NCBI GenBank assembly: GCA_024644505.1
Contig: JAHEHQ010000091.1
Coordinates: 1 to 8,843 of the forward strand
Length of the DNA: 8,843 nucleotides
Direction of reading: 5' to 3'
Source: Gammaproteobacteria bacterium
Lineage (GTDB): Bacteria; Pseudomonadota; Gammaproteobacteria; Chromatiales; Chromatiaceae
Positions 1-6,814 of the stretch are shown here, one piece after another. Under the pieces are notes generated by a model, which was given only the letters and a program-made list of their open reading frames with translations, was not told where the DNA came from and ran no database searches. Position numbers and translations under genes: made by a program. Position 1 is the first letter of the stretch. Every line of letters starts with the position of its first letter.

Positions 1-2398
1 CCGGAACGTTCTCCCCGGCGGCATCCGCCGCCTCCTTGGCCGCCCTCGCCTCCTGGGTCGCCTGCCTTTTCTCCAGGGCGCGCACCAGCCGCAAACGGCG
101 CCCCGCCACCAGCATCCAGCGCCTGACCAGGAAATAGAGGGTCAAAACCAGCAACCCGCTGAAGATCGACAGGCTGATCATCCAAAGGAGCCGGTCCACC
201 GTGTAGACGTAACCTTCGAACTGCAGCACCACCAGATACAAACTCAGCCCCGTGACGGCCAGATAAACAAGGGAGCGCCAGGACAGGCCGAGCTTCCGCC
301 CCTCCCTGCGCTGCACCTCGGCGCCCGACCAGGGGCTCAGGAACCGGTGTGCCAGCAGCCAGAGCCCCGAGAACCAGATCATGAAAACGGTCCTGCCCAG
401 GCTGTCCCGGTAATCCAGATTCCCCCCGATAACGGCGCTGATCCAGAAAAACAGGATCACGGCGGTGAACACCATGAACCAGCGCAGATGGCGCCGGAAC
501 AGGGCATTGGCCGCCCGGTTCCAACGGAAATGGACCTCCGCCAGACCGCAGGGGATGAACAGATGGCGGGCGAACTGAATCATGGAGATCAGAACCGCCG
601 ATTGCAGCAGGATGGGGCTCAGGGCATCACCAACGGGATGGGGCTCGGATCTCAGCAGCCAGCCCAGGGCAGCCAACAGAACCACCCAGGGGATCGAGAG
701 CAATACGGTGATGATCAGGGCCTTGTAGGTAAGGTAGAAGCTGTCCAGAGTCACATCGCCGATGTAGGGTTCCATGATCTCAAGCGCATCCCGCATTCTC
801 GGTCTGAGCAGAAGCAGGAATACAACGGCGAGGATGAGCAAAGAAACCACCAGGGGCCGCGTCTTGGCCACGGAAACGACGCTCTCGAATACCCGTTTCC
901 AGTTTCCCCCACGCAAGACCGTCAACAATTCCGATACGGCTTCACCCAGCACCTCCAGGTCCATTGGCTTGGCACTGGGTATCCAGATCAGGCTGCGGTC
1001 GAGAAGCTCGGTGTATTCCAGAGACTTGACCATGAGCTGGGTCCGTTCCGCCTCCAGGTCGTTCAAAGTCTTGTCGAATCGCAGATAGGTGGCATGCAAC
1101 CGTTCCAGCAGGTTCAGCCGGTCCCGGTTGAGCACATCCAACTCCTGTTTCAGGCCAATCCCCGTCTGTCTGCCAAGGCCGTCTGCTGCTCGTGCCACCG
1201 GCCCGTCCCCGCTCTCCAGCTCCTCCAGGAGCTTGTACCTCTCCGCCTCCACCCGGAACTGTTCGAGACGCGCATCGGCCATGGTCTCCTGGGCCTGCGC
1301 AGACTCGCTTTCCAGGCGGTTGATATCCGGCAGCCCCAGCCGCTGGGAGCGCAGCAGCGATCCCATGGTTCGGTCGAGCCTGATAACGTCGAGCTGCTGC
1401 CTGGCGGTGTCGAGACTCACCCTGACCCGCTGGAGTTCACGGGACGTCCACTCTTGCTCCGACACCGCCCGTTCGAATCTGTCTGCCATTACACCCAGCT
1501 GTTCACTCAGGCGCGCATTCTTCTCTGCCGCAGCCAGGATCAACGGATGCTTGCCCTCGGCCTCCCGCTCGGCCTGTTGCGCCTGCTGCAGGGCCTGTTC
1601 TGCCTCTTCGGATCGCAGCCTGGTTATTGCCTCCTGCAAACCCAGCACGAGGCGTTCGGACTGCGTCAGTTCTTCACCGCGGATCTGAATCTGGATTCTC
1701 AGATGGTCGGTGCGCGGACCACTGCTCAGGCGCTCCATCTCCAGTCTTTTCAGGCGGTTTCTCAGGGCCTGCTGACTGATCATCAGGGCAACCCACTCCG
1801 CATCTGCCTGGGAAACGCCGTCATCCGGAATCTTCCTGGTCTCGAGCTTTTTCCCGACCTTCTTAAGATCGAGTTTTATGGTTTCCACGGCCTCCGCAAT
1901 CTGATCCGGGCGCTGGCGCTCGTTGCTCAGCCGGGCCTGCAGTGCGGTCAGCTGGTTTTCCGCGATCGTTCTTTCTGCCTGGGCCTGATCCAGCCGCTGT
2001 TCAAGCTGAGCAAGGTCCGGTTCATCGGGAATCCCGGGGGGTTGTCTGGATGCATTCACGGCCTCCTGAAGCGCGGCGTCCAGCTCGGCTTTCCGCTCCA
2101 CCGCCTCGTCTATGGATTGTTTGTAACGGGCCGCAGCCGCATCGTCTCGCGAAGACGCCTTCAATTGCGTCAGTGCGGACTGGTAAAGCTCCAGCTCCCT
2201 GGACACTGCGCCGGTGGGATCTTTTATGGCGGACAGCTCAGCGAGCTTAGCCTCCAGCTGGTCCGCATTGGGCATCTGATAGGGATCGAGCTCGGGGAGC
2301 TCCTCCGTGGTCTCCGCACCGAGGAGAGGCATGCCTATCGGCAGAACCAACAACAGAAGCGTCAGCAGGATTCTGGGAATTCTATGGGGTTCAAACAT
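1..2398 (-). CDS. MscK/MscM-type mechanosensitive ion channel, N-terminal ~799 residues (3' end beyond window)
   Basis: Inner-membrane channel of the large MscS superfamily (KefA/MscK/MscM type), which opens under membrane tension and releases ions and solutes on hypo-osmotic shock. The frame stays open from ATG 2398 to the left edge. Residues 1-28 are a signal peptide ending PLLGA. About 450 residues of Gln/Glu/Leu-rich helical, coiled-coil-like sequence follow (MscS_porin-like periplasmic region, with a typical QRPDQIAEAV segment). Then come about seven hydrophobic segments near residues 510-530, 558-581, 593-613, 636-656, 662-682, 706-729 and 736-761. The landmark GLAEVHFRW near residue 617 and the cytoplasmic-side stretch RALEKRQATQEA near residue 775 are typical of the family. 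The pore helix and MscS beta/vestibule domains (~300 residues) should lie beyond base 1. The preceding stop codon is 12 bases upstream, so it is probably co-transcribed with the unknown membrane protein. MscK and MscM cannot be told apart here. Confidence 0.9.
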   Translation of the reverse strand, partial: MFEPHRIPRILLTLLLLVLPIGMPLLGAETTEELPELDPYQMPNADQLEAKLAELSAIKDPTGAVSRELELYQSALTQLKASSRDDAAAARYKQSIDEAVERKAELDAALQEAVNASRQPPGIPDEPDLAQLEQRLDQAQAERTIAENQLTALQARLSNERQRPDQIAEAVETIKLDLKKVGKKLETRKIPDDGVSQADAEWVALMISQQALRNRLKRLEMERLSSGPRTDHLRIQIQIRGEELTQSERLVLGLQEAITRLRSEEAEQALQQAQQAEREAEGKHPLILAAAEKNARLSEQLGVMADRFERAVSEQEWTSRELQRVRVSLDTARQQLDVIRLDRTMGSLLRSQRLGLPDINRLESESAQAQETMADARLEQFRVEAERYKLLEELESGDGPVARAADGLGRQTGIGLKQELDVLNRDRLNLLERLHATYLRFDKTLNDLEAERTQLMVKSLEYTELLDRSLIWIPSAKPMDLEVLGEAVSELLTVLRGGNWKRVFESVVSVAKTRPLVVSLLILAVVFLLLLRPRMRDALEIMEPYIGDVTLDSFYLTYKALIITVLLSIPWVVLLAALGWLLRSEPHPVGDALSPILLQSAVLISMIQFARHLFIPCGLAEVHFRWNRAANALFRRHLRWFMVFTAVILFFWISAVIGGNLDYRDSLGRTVFMIWFSGLWLLAHRFLSPWSGAEVQRREGRKLGLSWRSLVYLAVTGLSLYLVVLQFEGYVYTVDRLLWMISLSIFSGLLVLTLYFLVRRWMLVAGRRLRLVRALEKRQATQEARAAKEAADAAGENVP

Positions 2399-2410
2399 TT
2401 TTCATCCGGA

Positions 2411-3724
2411 TTATCTGTATGCCGGCAGCTTCCGCAATCGCTCATCGATTTCCGCTACCGTCCCACGGTAAGCCTCACTATCCGTATTGTTGTATTGTTG
2501 CGCAAATTCCGTCCTGGATATGCCTTCCTCAAGGTCCGCGACGGAAGGGAAAAACAGGCCTTCGTCGGCGCTATTCCTCAGCTGCTGCTGCAGGCGCACG
2601 GCACTGTTTTTATCACGGGTTGCGGTTTCGGCAAAGACGACACCGGCCCGATCGGCGGCCAGATCCGCAAAACTGAAGCCGCTTCCGCGACTGCGGGTGT
2701 CCAGAAGTTCCTTGAACTCTCCGATTGCATTGGTGATTCCTCGGTTCGATAGCAGCTCCAGGCCCGCGGAAATGATGAAATGCAGCCTCAGGTCGCGGCG
2801 GCCGGCAAGCACAACGCTTCTGGACACCCGGTACCGGGCTCTCATGTTTCCAGTACGAACCGGGCCGATGAATTTTTCGAAGCGCGAGTCACCCAGGTAT
2901 ACCGCAAGTGCCAGAATCGCCGCGCGGTTCTCGTCAACGGCATCGGACGCTAAGGAACGTTTGGACGCAAGCCGGAAGACAGGTCGGATAAAATGCCCTA
3001 TGGATACCTTGCCCCACCCCCGGACAGCCTGCGCTGTTTTCATCAACTCCCTGTAGTAGATGCGGACCACCGCCGGATCACTGATCAGGCCCAGATTGGC
3101 GCGCACCGCGAAATTCTCGAGAACCCGTTTCAATTCAGGAATGGGCCGGATGGTGACGGTAATCCTGTCACTGTACATCGCCACGGACTGAATCGAACCC
3201 AGGATCCTGGCGCCCTGGCGCTCTCCGAGGCTGAAATCGAGCATACCGCGAATGGCCGCAGTTGCCATCCAGCCAGGCAGTCGCAGACCGCCGAGGGTGG
3301 CGTGGGTGAACTCAAGTCCGCTTGAAGAGGGTGCCATGCCTATCCGGATGTTGATATAGCTTCCAACCGGATTGGGCGGCAGCTGAGCGGAAATCGCACC
3401 CTCCAGTCCTTGTGAGGTGATGTTTGCATGGCCAACCGCGCCGGGCAAGCCACGGGTAACAAGTGCGAAAAGACTGTTGAGATCCGCCTCCGATGCGGTT
3501 ACCACGTTATCGTCACGGATATCGACCAATCCCTCCCAGGTCGCCTTCAAAAGCCTTTTGGCGCGCTCGGCGTCTTCGGGGTTCAAGGATTTGGCATCCT
3601 CGACCAGCCGCGTATCCTCGATCACAATGTAGGCCAGCACCAGGGGTGAACACAGCAGTGCCAGAATCAGCAAACCGGATAACAACCCGGGAAACCGGCT
3701 ACGCCTTGTACGCCGAGCTACCAT
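2411..3724 (-). CDS. Conserved membrane-anchored protein of unknown function
   Basis: I cannot assign a function. With the ATG at 3724 the product has 437 residues. An arginine-rich start (MVARRTRRSRF) precedes one hydrophobic helix at about 12-33, which predicts an N-in anchor with a ~400-residue periplasmic part. The middle (about 90-200) alternates short beta-type stretches, as in lipid- or ligand-binding folds. The C-terminal part has the most family-like blocks: LHFIISAGLELLSN (~314-327), IGEFKELLDT (~334-343) and GSGFSFADLAADRAG (~347-361), which resemble conserved hypothetical proteins of Gammaproteobacteria. An in-frame TTG at 3745 would add seven residues. I prefer the ATG because GAGGGGG lies 12 bases upstream and the positive N-terminus is a normal membrane start. 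The gene ends 12 bases before the mechanosensitive channel, suggesting a shared transcript and perhaps a shared envelope role. It is certainly coding; function unknown. Confidence 0.8.
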   Translation of the reverse strand: MVARRTRRSRFPGLLSGLLILALLCSPLVLAYIVIEDTRLVEDAKSLNPEDAERAKRLLKATWEGLVDIRDDNVVTASEADLNSLFALVTRGLPGAVGHANITSQGLEGAISAQLPPNPVGSYINIRIGMAPSSSGLEFTHATLGGLRLPGWMATAAIRGMLDFSLGERQGARILGSIQSVAMYSDRITVTIRPIPELKRVLENFAVRANLGLISDPAVVRIYYRELMKTAQAVRGWGKVSIGHFIRPVFRLASKRSLASDAVDENRAAILALAVYLGDSRFEKFIGPVRTGNMRARYRVSRSVVLAGRRDLRLHFIISAGLELLSNRGITNAIGEFKELLDTRSRGSGFSFADLAADRAGVVFAETATRDKNSAVRLQQQLRNSADEGLFFPSVADLEEGISRTEFAQQYNNTDSEAYRGTVAEIDERLRKLPAYR

Positions 3725-3798
3725 AAAGCCGATATTCCCCCTCAACCGATTCCGGCCTGTTCAGACATCGTATTTCGCCTGTATCATTGTCGGTCCTG

Positions 3799-3829
3799 GT
3801 GACAGGCGGGATTCAAGGACTTGTATAGG
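3799..3829 (+). promoter_or_regulatory. Candidate promoter for the cytochrome c/WGR unit
   Basis: GTGACA (5 of 6 to the -35 consensus) at 3799-3804 and TATAGG (4 of 6 to the -10) at 3824-3829 are separated by a long 19-base spacer. An alternative is CATTAT at 3835-3840 with TTCAAG 17 bases upstream, but that would start transcription only about ten bases before the ATG. Either would overlap the opposing promoter in the 133-base divergent gap. The call is tentative. Confidence 0.25.
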
Positions 3830-3835
3830 TCGCAC

Positions 3836-3864
3836 ATTATAGGCTCGGGATGGGGAAATGACCG
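3836..3864 (-). promoter_or_regulatory. Candidate sigma70 promoter for the unknown protein/MscK unit
   Basis: On the minus strand a perfect TATAAT (-10) lies at 3841-3836. A weak -35 (CGGTCA, 3 of 6) sits 17 bases upstream and overlaps the start codon of the divergent cytochrome gene. This predicts a leader of about 100 bases before ATG 3724. The -10 hexamer is strong, the -35 is not, and there is no other support. Confidence 0.4.
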
Positions 3865-4550
3865 GAATTAGATCCGTTTCAGGACTGATAATCGGAATCG
3901 CTGTCGTCGTCTTTTCTTCGTCGATCCATGGGGCACCCCACGAGCACGATCCCGACAACGGCGAGGAGATCAACGAGGTGTGCGCCGGTTGCCACGGAGA
4001 GTTCGGGCAGGGCGGCAAAGAGGGTGAGTATCCGCGGCTGGCGGGGATGCCCGCCGAATTCATCGCCAGACAGCTATTCCTGTTCCGGGACAGGGAGCGG
4101 CCTAATCTGGCCATGGTGGAATACGTGGATCACCGTCAGATGCCCGACCCCGACATATGGGACGTTTCCATCTACCTGTCGGGGATAAAGCTCAAGACCA
4201 AGCTCCCCCCCGCCGATGAAAACGACCCCGATTTCGATGCCTATGAGCGCCTGCTGGCGTCGAAACGGCTGATGCAGATACCCCGCTCCCGGGGAGATGT
4301 GGAAGACGGCAGGAAACGCTACCGCAGGGAGTGTGCCTCCTGCCACGGCAGGGAGGGCTGGGGGGACGAGAAGGACGCCGTTCCCATGCTGGCGGGCCAG
4401 TACACCAACTACCTGTGGCGCCAGATCAAAAAATACCGGGAAAAGATCAGGATTCACGATCCCGACGATCCGGCCGACACCTTGCTGCAGGAGTTCGAGG
4501 ATGAGGAATTGCGCGACATCTTCGCCTATCTGTCCGTCGTTGATGACTGA
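3858..4550 (+). CDS. Secreted diheme c-type cytochrome (cytochrome c4-like)
   Basis: Periplasmic electron carrier of the c4/c553-like type, 230 residues. A signal peptide covers about residues 1-25 (cleavage near SIHG/APHEH). Two covalent heme motifs are visible, CAGCH at 42-46 and CASCH at 159-163, each followed by the family's P-x-L-A-G block (RLAGMP ~60-65; VPMLAGQY ~176-182) and a C-terminal helix ending IYLSG or AYLSV. The first domain has Met86 where the distal heme ligand is expected. The second has no methionine in the matching stretch (about 200-213), which is acidic (HDPDDPADTLLQEF), so His200 or Met177 might ligate, or the site may be open. The start is supported by GGGATGGGG immediately upstream. 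It is divergent from the unknown membrane protein and sits two bases before the WGR gene. The electron partner cannot be read from the sequence; a terminal reductase or sulfur oxidation enzyme is possible. Confidence 0.9.
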   Translation: MTGIRSVSGLIIGIAVVVFSSSIHGAPHEHDPDNGEEINEVCAGCHGEFGQGGKEGEYPRLAGMPAEFIARQLFLFRDRERPNLAMVEYVDHRQMPDPDIWDVSIYLSGIKLKTKLPPADENDPDFDAYERLLASKRLMQIPRSRGDVEDGRKRYRRECASCHGREGWGDEKDAVPMLAGQYTNYLWRQIKKYREKIRIHDPDDPADTLLQEFEDEELRDIFAYLSVVDD

Positions 4551-4552
4551 AC

Positions 4553-4810
4553 ATGCGAATCTACATGCAGACAAGAAGCACCCCGGACCAGCCGCTGCGG
4601 TTTTATCATCTGCAGTTGCAGCCCGACCTGCTGGGCGGCTGGAGTCTGATCCGTGAATCGGGGGTCCAGGGCTCCCGGGGCCAGTCCAGGAAGGCCTATT
4701 ACAAACATCGTTCGGAAGCGGAGCACGCCCTGATGAAACTGCGCGACACCCAGCTGCGACGGGGCTACCGGGTGGTTTTTCGTGAAGGCTCGCCGAGGGA
4801 ATCGGAATAG
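4553..4810 (+). CDS. Small WGR-domain protein
   Basis: 85 residues, almost all one WGR domain, a small fold named for a Trp-Gly-Arg motif and found in PARP-type enzymes (where it binds DNA ends) and in many stand-alone bacterial proteins of unknown role. The family pattern is visible: RFYHLQLQPDLLGGWSLIRE (residues 16-35), GSRGQSRKAYY (40-50), an alpha-helical stretch EAEHALMKLRDTQLRRGY (55-72), and a basic tail. The name-giving motif is altered: where RxWGRxG is expected the protein reads RESGVQG, so the Trp and the Arg are lost. There is no signal peptide, so it should be cytoplasmic, unlike its secreted neighbour. The ATG lies two bases after the cytochrome stop, suggesting translational coupling; a second Met at residue 5 could also be the start. 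The biological role is unknown. Confidence 0.8.
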   Translation: MRIYMQTRSTPDQPLRFYHLQLQPDLLGGWSLIRESGVQGSRGQSRKAYYKHRSEAEHALMKLRDTQLRRGYRVVFREGSPRESE

Positions 4811-4824
4811 TAGTGAACAACATG

Positions 4825-4906
4825 CTCACACGGAGCCGCGGAGAGCAGGAGATGCCTGTGAAGAAAATTGCAGACATTTTTTTAAATCTCCGTGACTCCG
4901 TGTGAG
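4825..4906. repeat. Inverted repeat with CACGGAG-type arms between convergent genes
   Basis: Arms 4825-4844 and 4887-4906 match at 18 of 20 positions (CTCACACGGAG at the outer end) around a 42-base loop containing a T-rich run (4876-4883). It fills the 113-base gap between the WGR stop and the end of the methyltransferase gene. As RNA it could fold into a long hairpin and terminate transcription from both sides. Arms of the CACGGAG kind recur as dispersed repeats in many bacterial genomes, so this may instead be a repeat family member. Confidence 0.6.
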
Positions 4907-4923
4907 GTAATGTTTTATGTTGA

Positions 4924-5880
4924 TCAAGAGGCATCCGCTTTCCTGAGCCTGCAGAGAAAAAAGCCGTCCATCTCCGATGTAGGCAGGATTCGCACGGCCC
5001 CAACAAGATCCTCATTCAAGGTCTTTCCCCGCCACTCGACCAGGCCGGGCTGAATATTATCGAGCGGCAATTCGAGGGGTTCGATGGACAACTGCCCCTG
5101 GTAGCGCCTGAGCTGCCCGTCCAGGATCATCTCGTTTTCCTCCGGCGCAAAGGAGCAGGTGCAGTATAGGAGCGTCCCCCCGGGTTTCAGACTCCGGATC
5201 GCGGAATCGAGCAGACGTTTCTGCTTGCGTGCGGATTCCTTTACCTTTTTGAGGCTCCAGTGGGCCCAGCTCGCCTTGTCCCTGGTGGTGAAGCGGGCCT
5301 CCGATGAGCAGGGGGCATCCAGCAACACCCGGTCGAAGCGCTCCGGCACTTTGGCGCCGACGGCCCGGCCGTCCATCAGATAGCCCTTTACCAGGGTGGC
5401 CCCATGGCGCTCCAGATTGGACTTGAGCCTGAAGAAACGCCCCCTGACAGACTCCACGGCGGAAATCCGCCCGCGGTTTTCCATCATCGCCGCCATCTGC
5501 AGCGTCTTGCCCCCGGGGGCGGCCGCCAGATCCAGCACGGTTTCACCGGGCCTCGGCCCGAGGACCAGGGGGGCCAGCATGGAAGAGAGGCCCTGGATAT
5601 AGATACGCCCCTCGCTGAAGGCCGCCGAATCGGTGAGCTGGCGGCGCTGGTCGGGATCGATGGAGAAAACCCCGGAGCTCCAGGGAATTCGTGTCAGCCC
5701 GAAACCTTCCGATTCCAGCTCTTCCATGAGTCCCTCTTCCGTGGTTCGAAGCCTGTTGACCCGGAAGCTGGTGGGCTTGAGCTGGGAGAAGCTCTCCAGA
5801 CACCCCCCAAACCTGTCTCGGGGGAGTATCTCCGCGAGCCTTTGCACGAACGACTCAGGCAGCTGTTCCAAGGCGGCCAA
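4924..5880 (-). CDS. RsmB/NOP-family SAM-dependent RNA m5C methyltransferase
   Basis: Class I methyltransferase that adds a methyl group from S-adenosylmethionine to carbon 5 of cytosine in RNA, probably rRNA; cytoplasmic. Visible motifs, in order: an N-terminal RNA-recognition part ending PTSFRVNRLR (36-45); motif I DLAAAPGGKT (117-126) for SAM; DAPCSS (188-193) with Cys191, the product-release cysteine; and YCTCSFAPEENE (239-250) with Cys242 as the expected nucleophile. At 318 residues it is shorter than RsmB (~430, with a NusB-like domain) and RsmF (~480, with a C-terminal extension), so the exact target is unclear. The start is a TTG at 5880. An in-frame stop lies eight codons upstream and no ATG is available, while later starts would remove conserved sequence. 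No good ribosome site is seen. It lies 37 bases after the SCO gene and may simply share its transcript. Confidence 0.88.
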   Translation of the reverse strand: MAALEQLPESFVQRLAEILPRDRFGGCLESFSQLKPTSFRVNRLRTTEEGLMEELESEGFGLTRIPWSSGVFSIDPDQRRQLTDSAAFSEGRIYIQGLSSMLAPLVLGPRPGETVLDLAAAPGGKTLQMAAMMENRGRISAVESVRGRFFRLKSNLERHGATLVKGYLMDGRAVGAKVPERFDRVLLDAPCSSEARFTTRDKASWAHWSLKKVKESARKQKRLLDSAIRSLKPGGTLLYCTCSFAPEENEMILDGQLRRYQGQLSIEPLELPLDNIQPGLVEWRGKTLNEDLVGAVRILPTSEMDGFFLCRLRKADAS

Positions 5881-5917
5881 CCAGAGAATCGACGGTGATG
5901 TTCATTTCATCTTCTTG

Positions 5918-6547
5918 TCAGTCATCCCGCAGCAGCTCCCTTATTCCATCGAGAATCCGGCTCGGCGGCGTCCCGTGGGAGATGAATTGCCCCAACCTCC
6001 CCCGCCGGTCGATGAGATAGATGTCGGCGGTATGATCTATCGTGTAGCCGGCGGTCAGCTCCTGTTCAACCTTTCGATATCCGGCGCCATAGCGTCGGGC
6101 GATCTCCGCAACCTCCGCCGGCTCTCCCGTGATGCCGAGAATCTTAGGGTGAAAGTACTCACCGTAGTCCTTCAGCCTGTCGAGGGTGTCCCGCTCGGGG
6201 TCTACGCTGACGAAAAGGCCCTGGATCTGAGAAAGCTCATCGGGGGAGAGTTCGTTGAACGCCAGACCCAGATAACCCAGACTCATGGGGCATACGTCCG
6301 GACACCGGGTATAACCGAAGAAAAGCGCCACCACCTTACCCCGCAGGGAGTTCAGGGAGACAGGCCCCCGGTAGGATTGCAGGGTAAAATCTCCACCGGT
6401 CGGGGCCGCGGCAATCACCGGTTCCGGTTCTTCCGGGGACGCTATCTCCGATTCCGGCGATTTGATCGATGGGTCCCAAAAGAAGGCTGCCCAGATCAAC
6501 AGCGGCATGAGAACAACGATGAGGCCGTGGGGGAGATATCTCTGCAT
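5918..6547 (-). CDS. SCO1/SenC/PrrC family copper and thiol protein
   Basis: Membrane-tethered thioredoxin-fold protein that carries copper or reduces thiols during assembly of the CuA centre of cytochrome c oxidase; relatives serve nitrous oxide reductase. It has 209 residues: a single N-terminal hydrophobic anchor (about 8-24), then a Pro/Glu-rich linker (28-48), then the SCO domain. The copper-binding set is complete: Cys82 and Cys86 in TRCPDVCP and His172 in DHTADIYLID. FVSVDPERDT (112-121) is also typical of the family. The ATG at 6547 has GGGG seven bases upstream. That ribosome site lies inside the terminal inverted repeat of the adjacent 266-bp element, so the element's end now forms the gene's translation signal. 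The nosL, NosY-like and Ig-like neighbours upstream on the same strand support a copper enzyme maturation role. Confidence 0.93.
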   Translation of the reverse strand: MQRYLPHGLIVVLMPLLIWAAFFWDPSIKSPESEIASPEEPEPVIAAAPTGGDFTLQSYRGPVSLNSLRGKVVALFFGYTRCPDVCPMSLGYLGLAFNELSPDELSQIQGLFVSVDPERDTLDRLKDYGEYFHPKILGITGEPAEVAEIARRYGAGYRKVEQELTAGYTIDHTADIYLIDRRGRLGQFISHGTPPSRILDGIRELLRDD

Positions 6548-6548
6548 A

Positions 6549-6579
6549 AGTGTACCCCGCCGCCAATCCTGTAACGTTC
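6549..6579 (+). repeat. Left terminal inverted repeat of the 266-bp element
   Basis: 31 bases starting AGTGTACCCC. Read on the minus strand it ends GGCGGCGGGGTACACT, whose GGGG is spaced seven bases from the SCO start codon. Confidence 0.75.
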
Positions 6580-6783
6580 AGCGAGCCAGGAAGCGGTTAG
6601 CCGCAAGGCTTGCCTCGCAGGGAATGGCCCAGCCCTTCCCAAGAGGCATAACGCCGCGGATGACCGCTTCCTGACTCGCCCGAAGGGAGCGTGCCTCTGC
6701 CACCATTGCGGCGTTGCGCTCCTTGTAAAGGGCGGGCCATTCACTGCGGAGCGCGCCTAGCACTGCCGGCAGAGGCGCACTCT

Positions 6784-6814
6784 GAATGTTACAGGATTGG
6801 TGGCGGGGTACACT
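6784..6814 (-). repeat. Right terminal inverted repeat of the 266-bp element
   Basis: Inverted partner of 6549-6579 with two transitions. Its outer two bases fall within the TAG stop codon (6815-6813) of the Ig-like gene, so the element abuts the coding end without disrupting it. Confidence 0.75.

Larger units (their letters stand above)
6549..6814. mobile_element. 266-bp MITE-like element with 31-bp terminal inverted repeats and nested hairpins
   Basis: The two ends, 6549-6579 and 6784-6814, are inverted copies matching at 29 of 31 positions and begin AGTGTACCCCGCC. Both differences would be G-U pairs in plus-strand RNA. Inside are two more inverted repeats: arms 6580-6602 with 6658-6680 (19 of 23) and arms 6687-6701 with 6768-6782 (13 of 15). 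The whole can therefore fold as a long stem closing two hairpins. No transposase fits in it; a 61-codon open frame (GTG 6763 to 6578, minus strand) is present but unsupported. No clear target duplication is seen, although TA flanks both sides (6547-6548, 6814-6815). It overlaps the stop codon of the Ig-like gene and provides the ribosome site of SCO. A non-autonomous transposable element is the best reading; an invertible segment or structured regulatory RNA is less likely. Confidence 0.65.

Noticed and set aside
347..2752. 801-codon open frame on the plus strand
   Set aside because: It is the codon-aligned antisense of the channel gene and the next gene, which share a frame. It stays open because the Leu and Ser codons TTA, CTA and TCA are rare in this GC-rich sequence. 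The product is low-complexity Gln/Arg/Leu-rich with no recognisable domain, while the opposite strand has a clear signal peptide, helices and MscK landmarks.
4074..5015. 313-codon minus-strand open frame
   Set aside because: It runs antisense to the cytochrome and WGR genes, whose motifs are unambiguous, and crosses the inverted repeat.
5633..6574. 313-codon plus-strand open frame
   Set aside because: Antisense to the methyltransferase and SCO genes; no domain resemblance.
6549..6814. Tn3-type transposon end or invertible promoter switch
   Set aside because: Tn3 ends begin GGGG reading inward, whereas here GGGG reads outward. No recombinase gene or outward-facing promoter pair is visible, so inversion has no support beyond the repeats.
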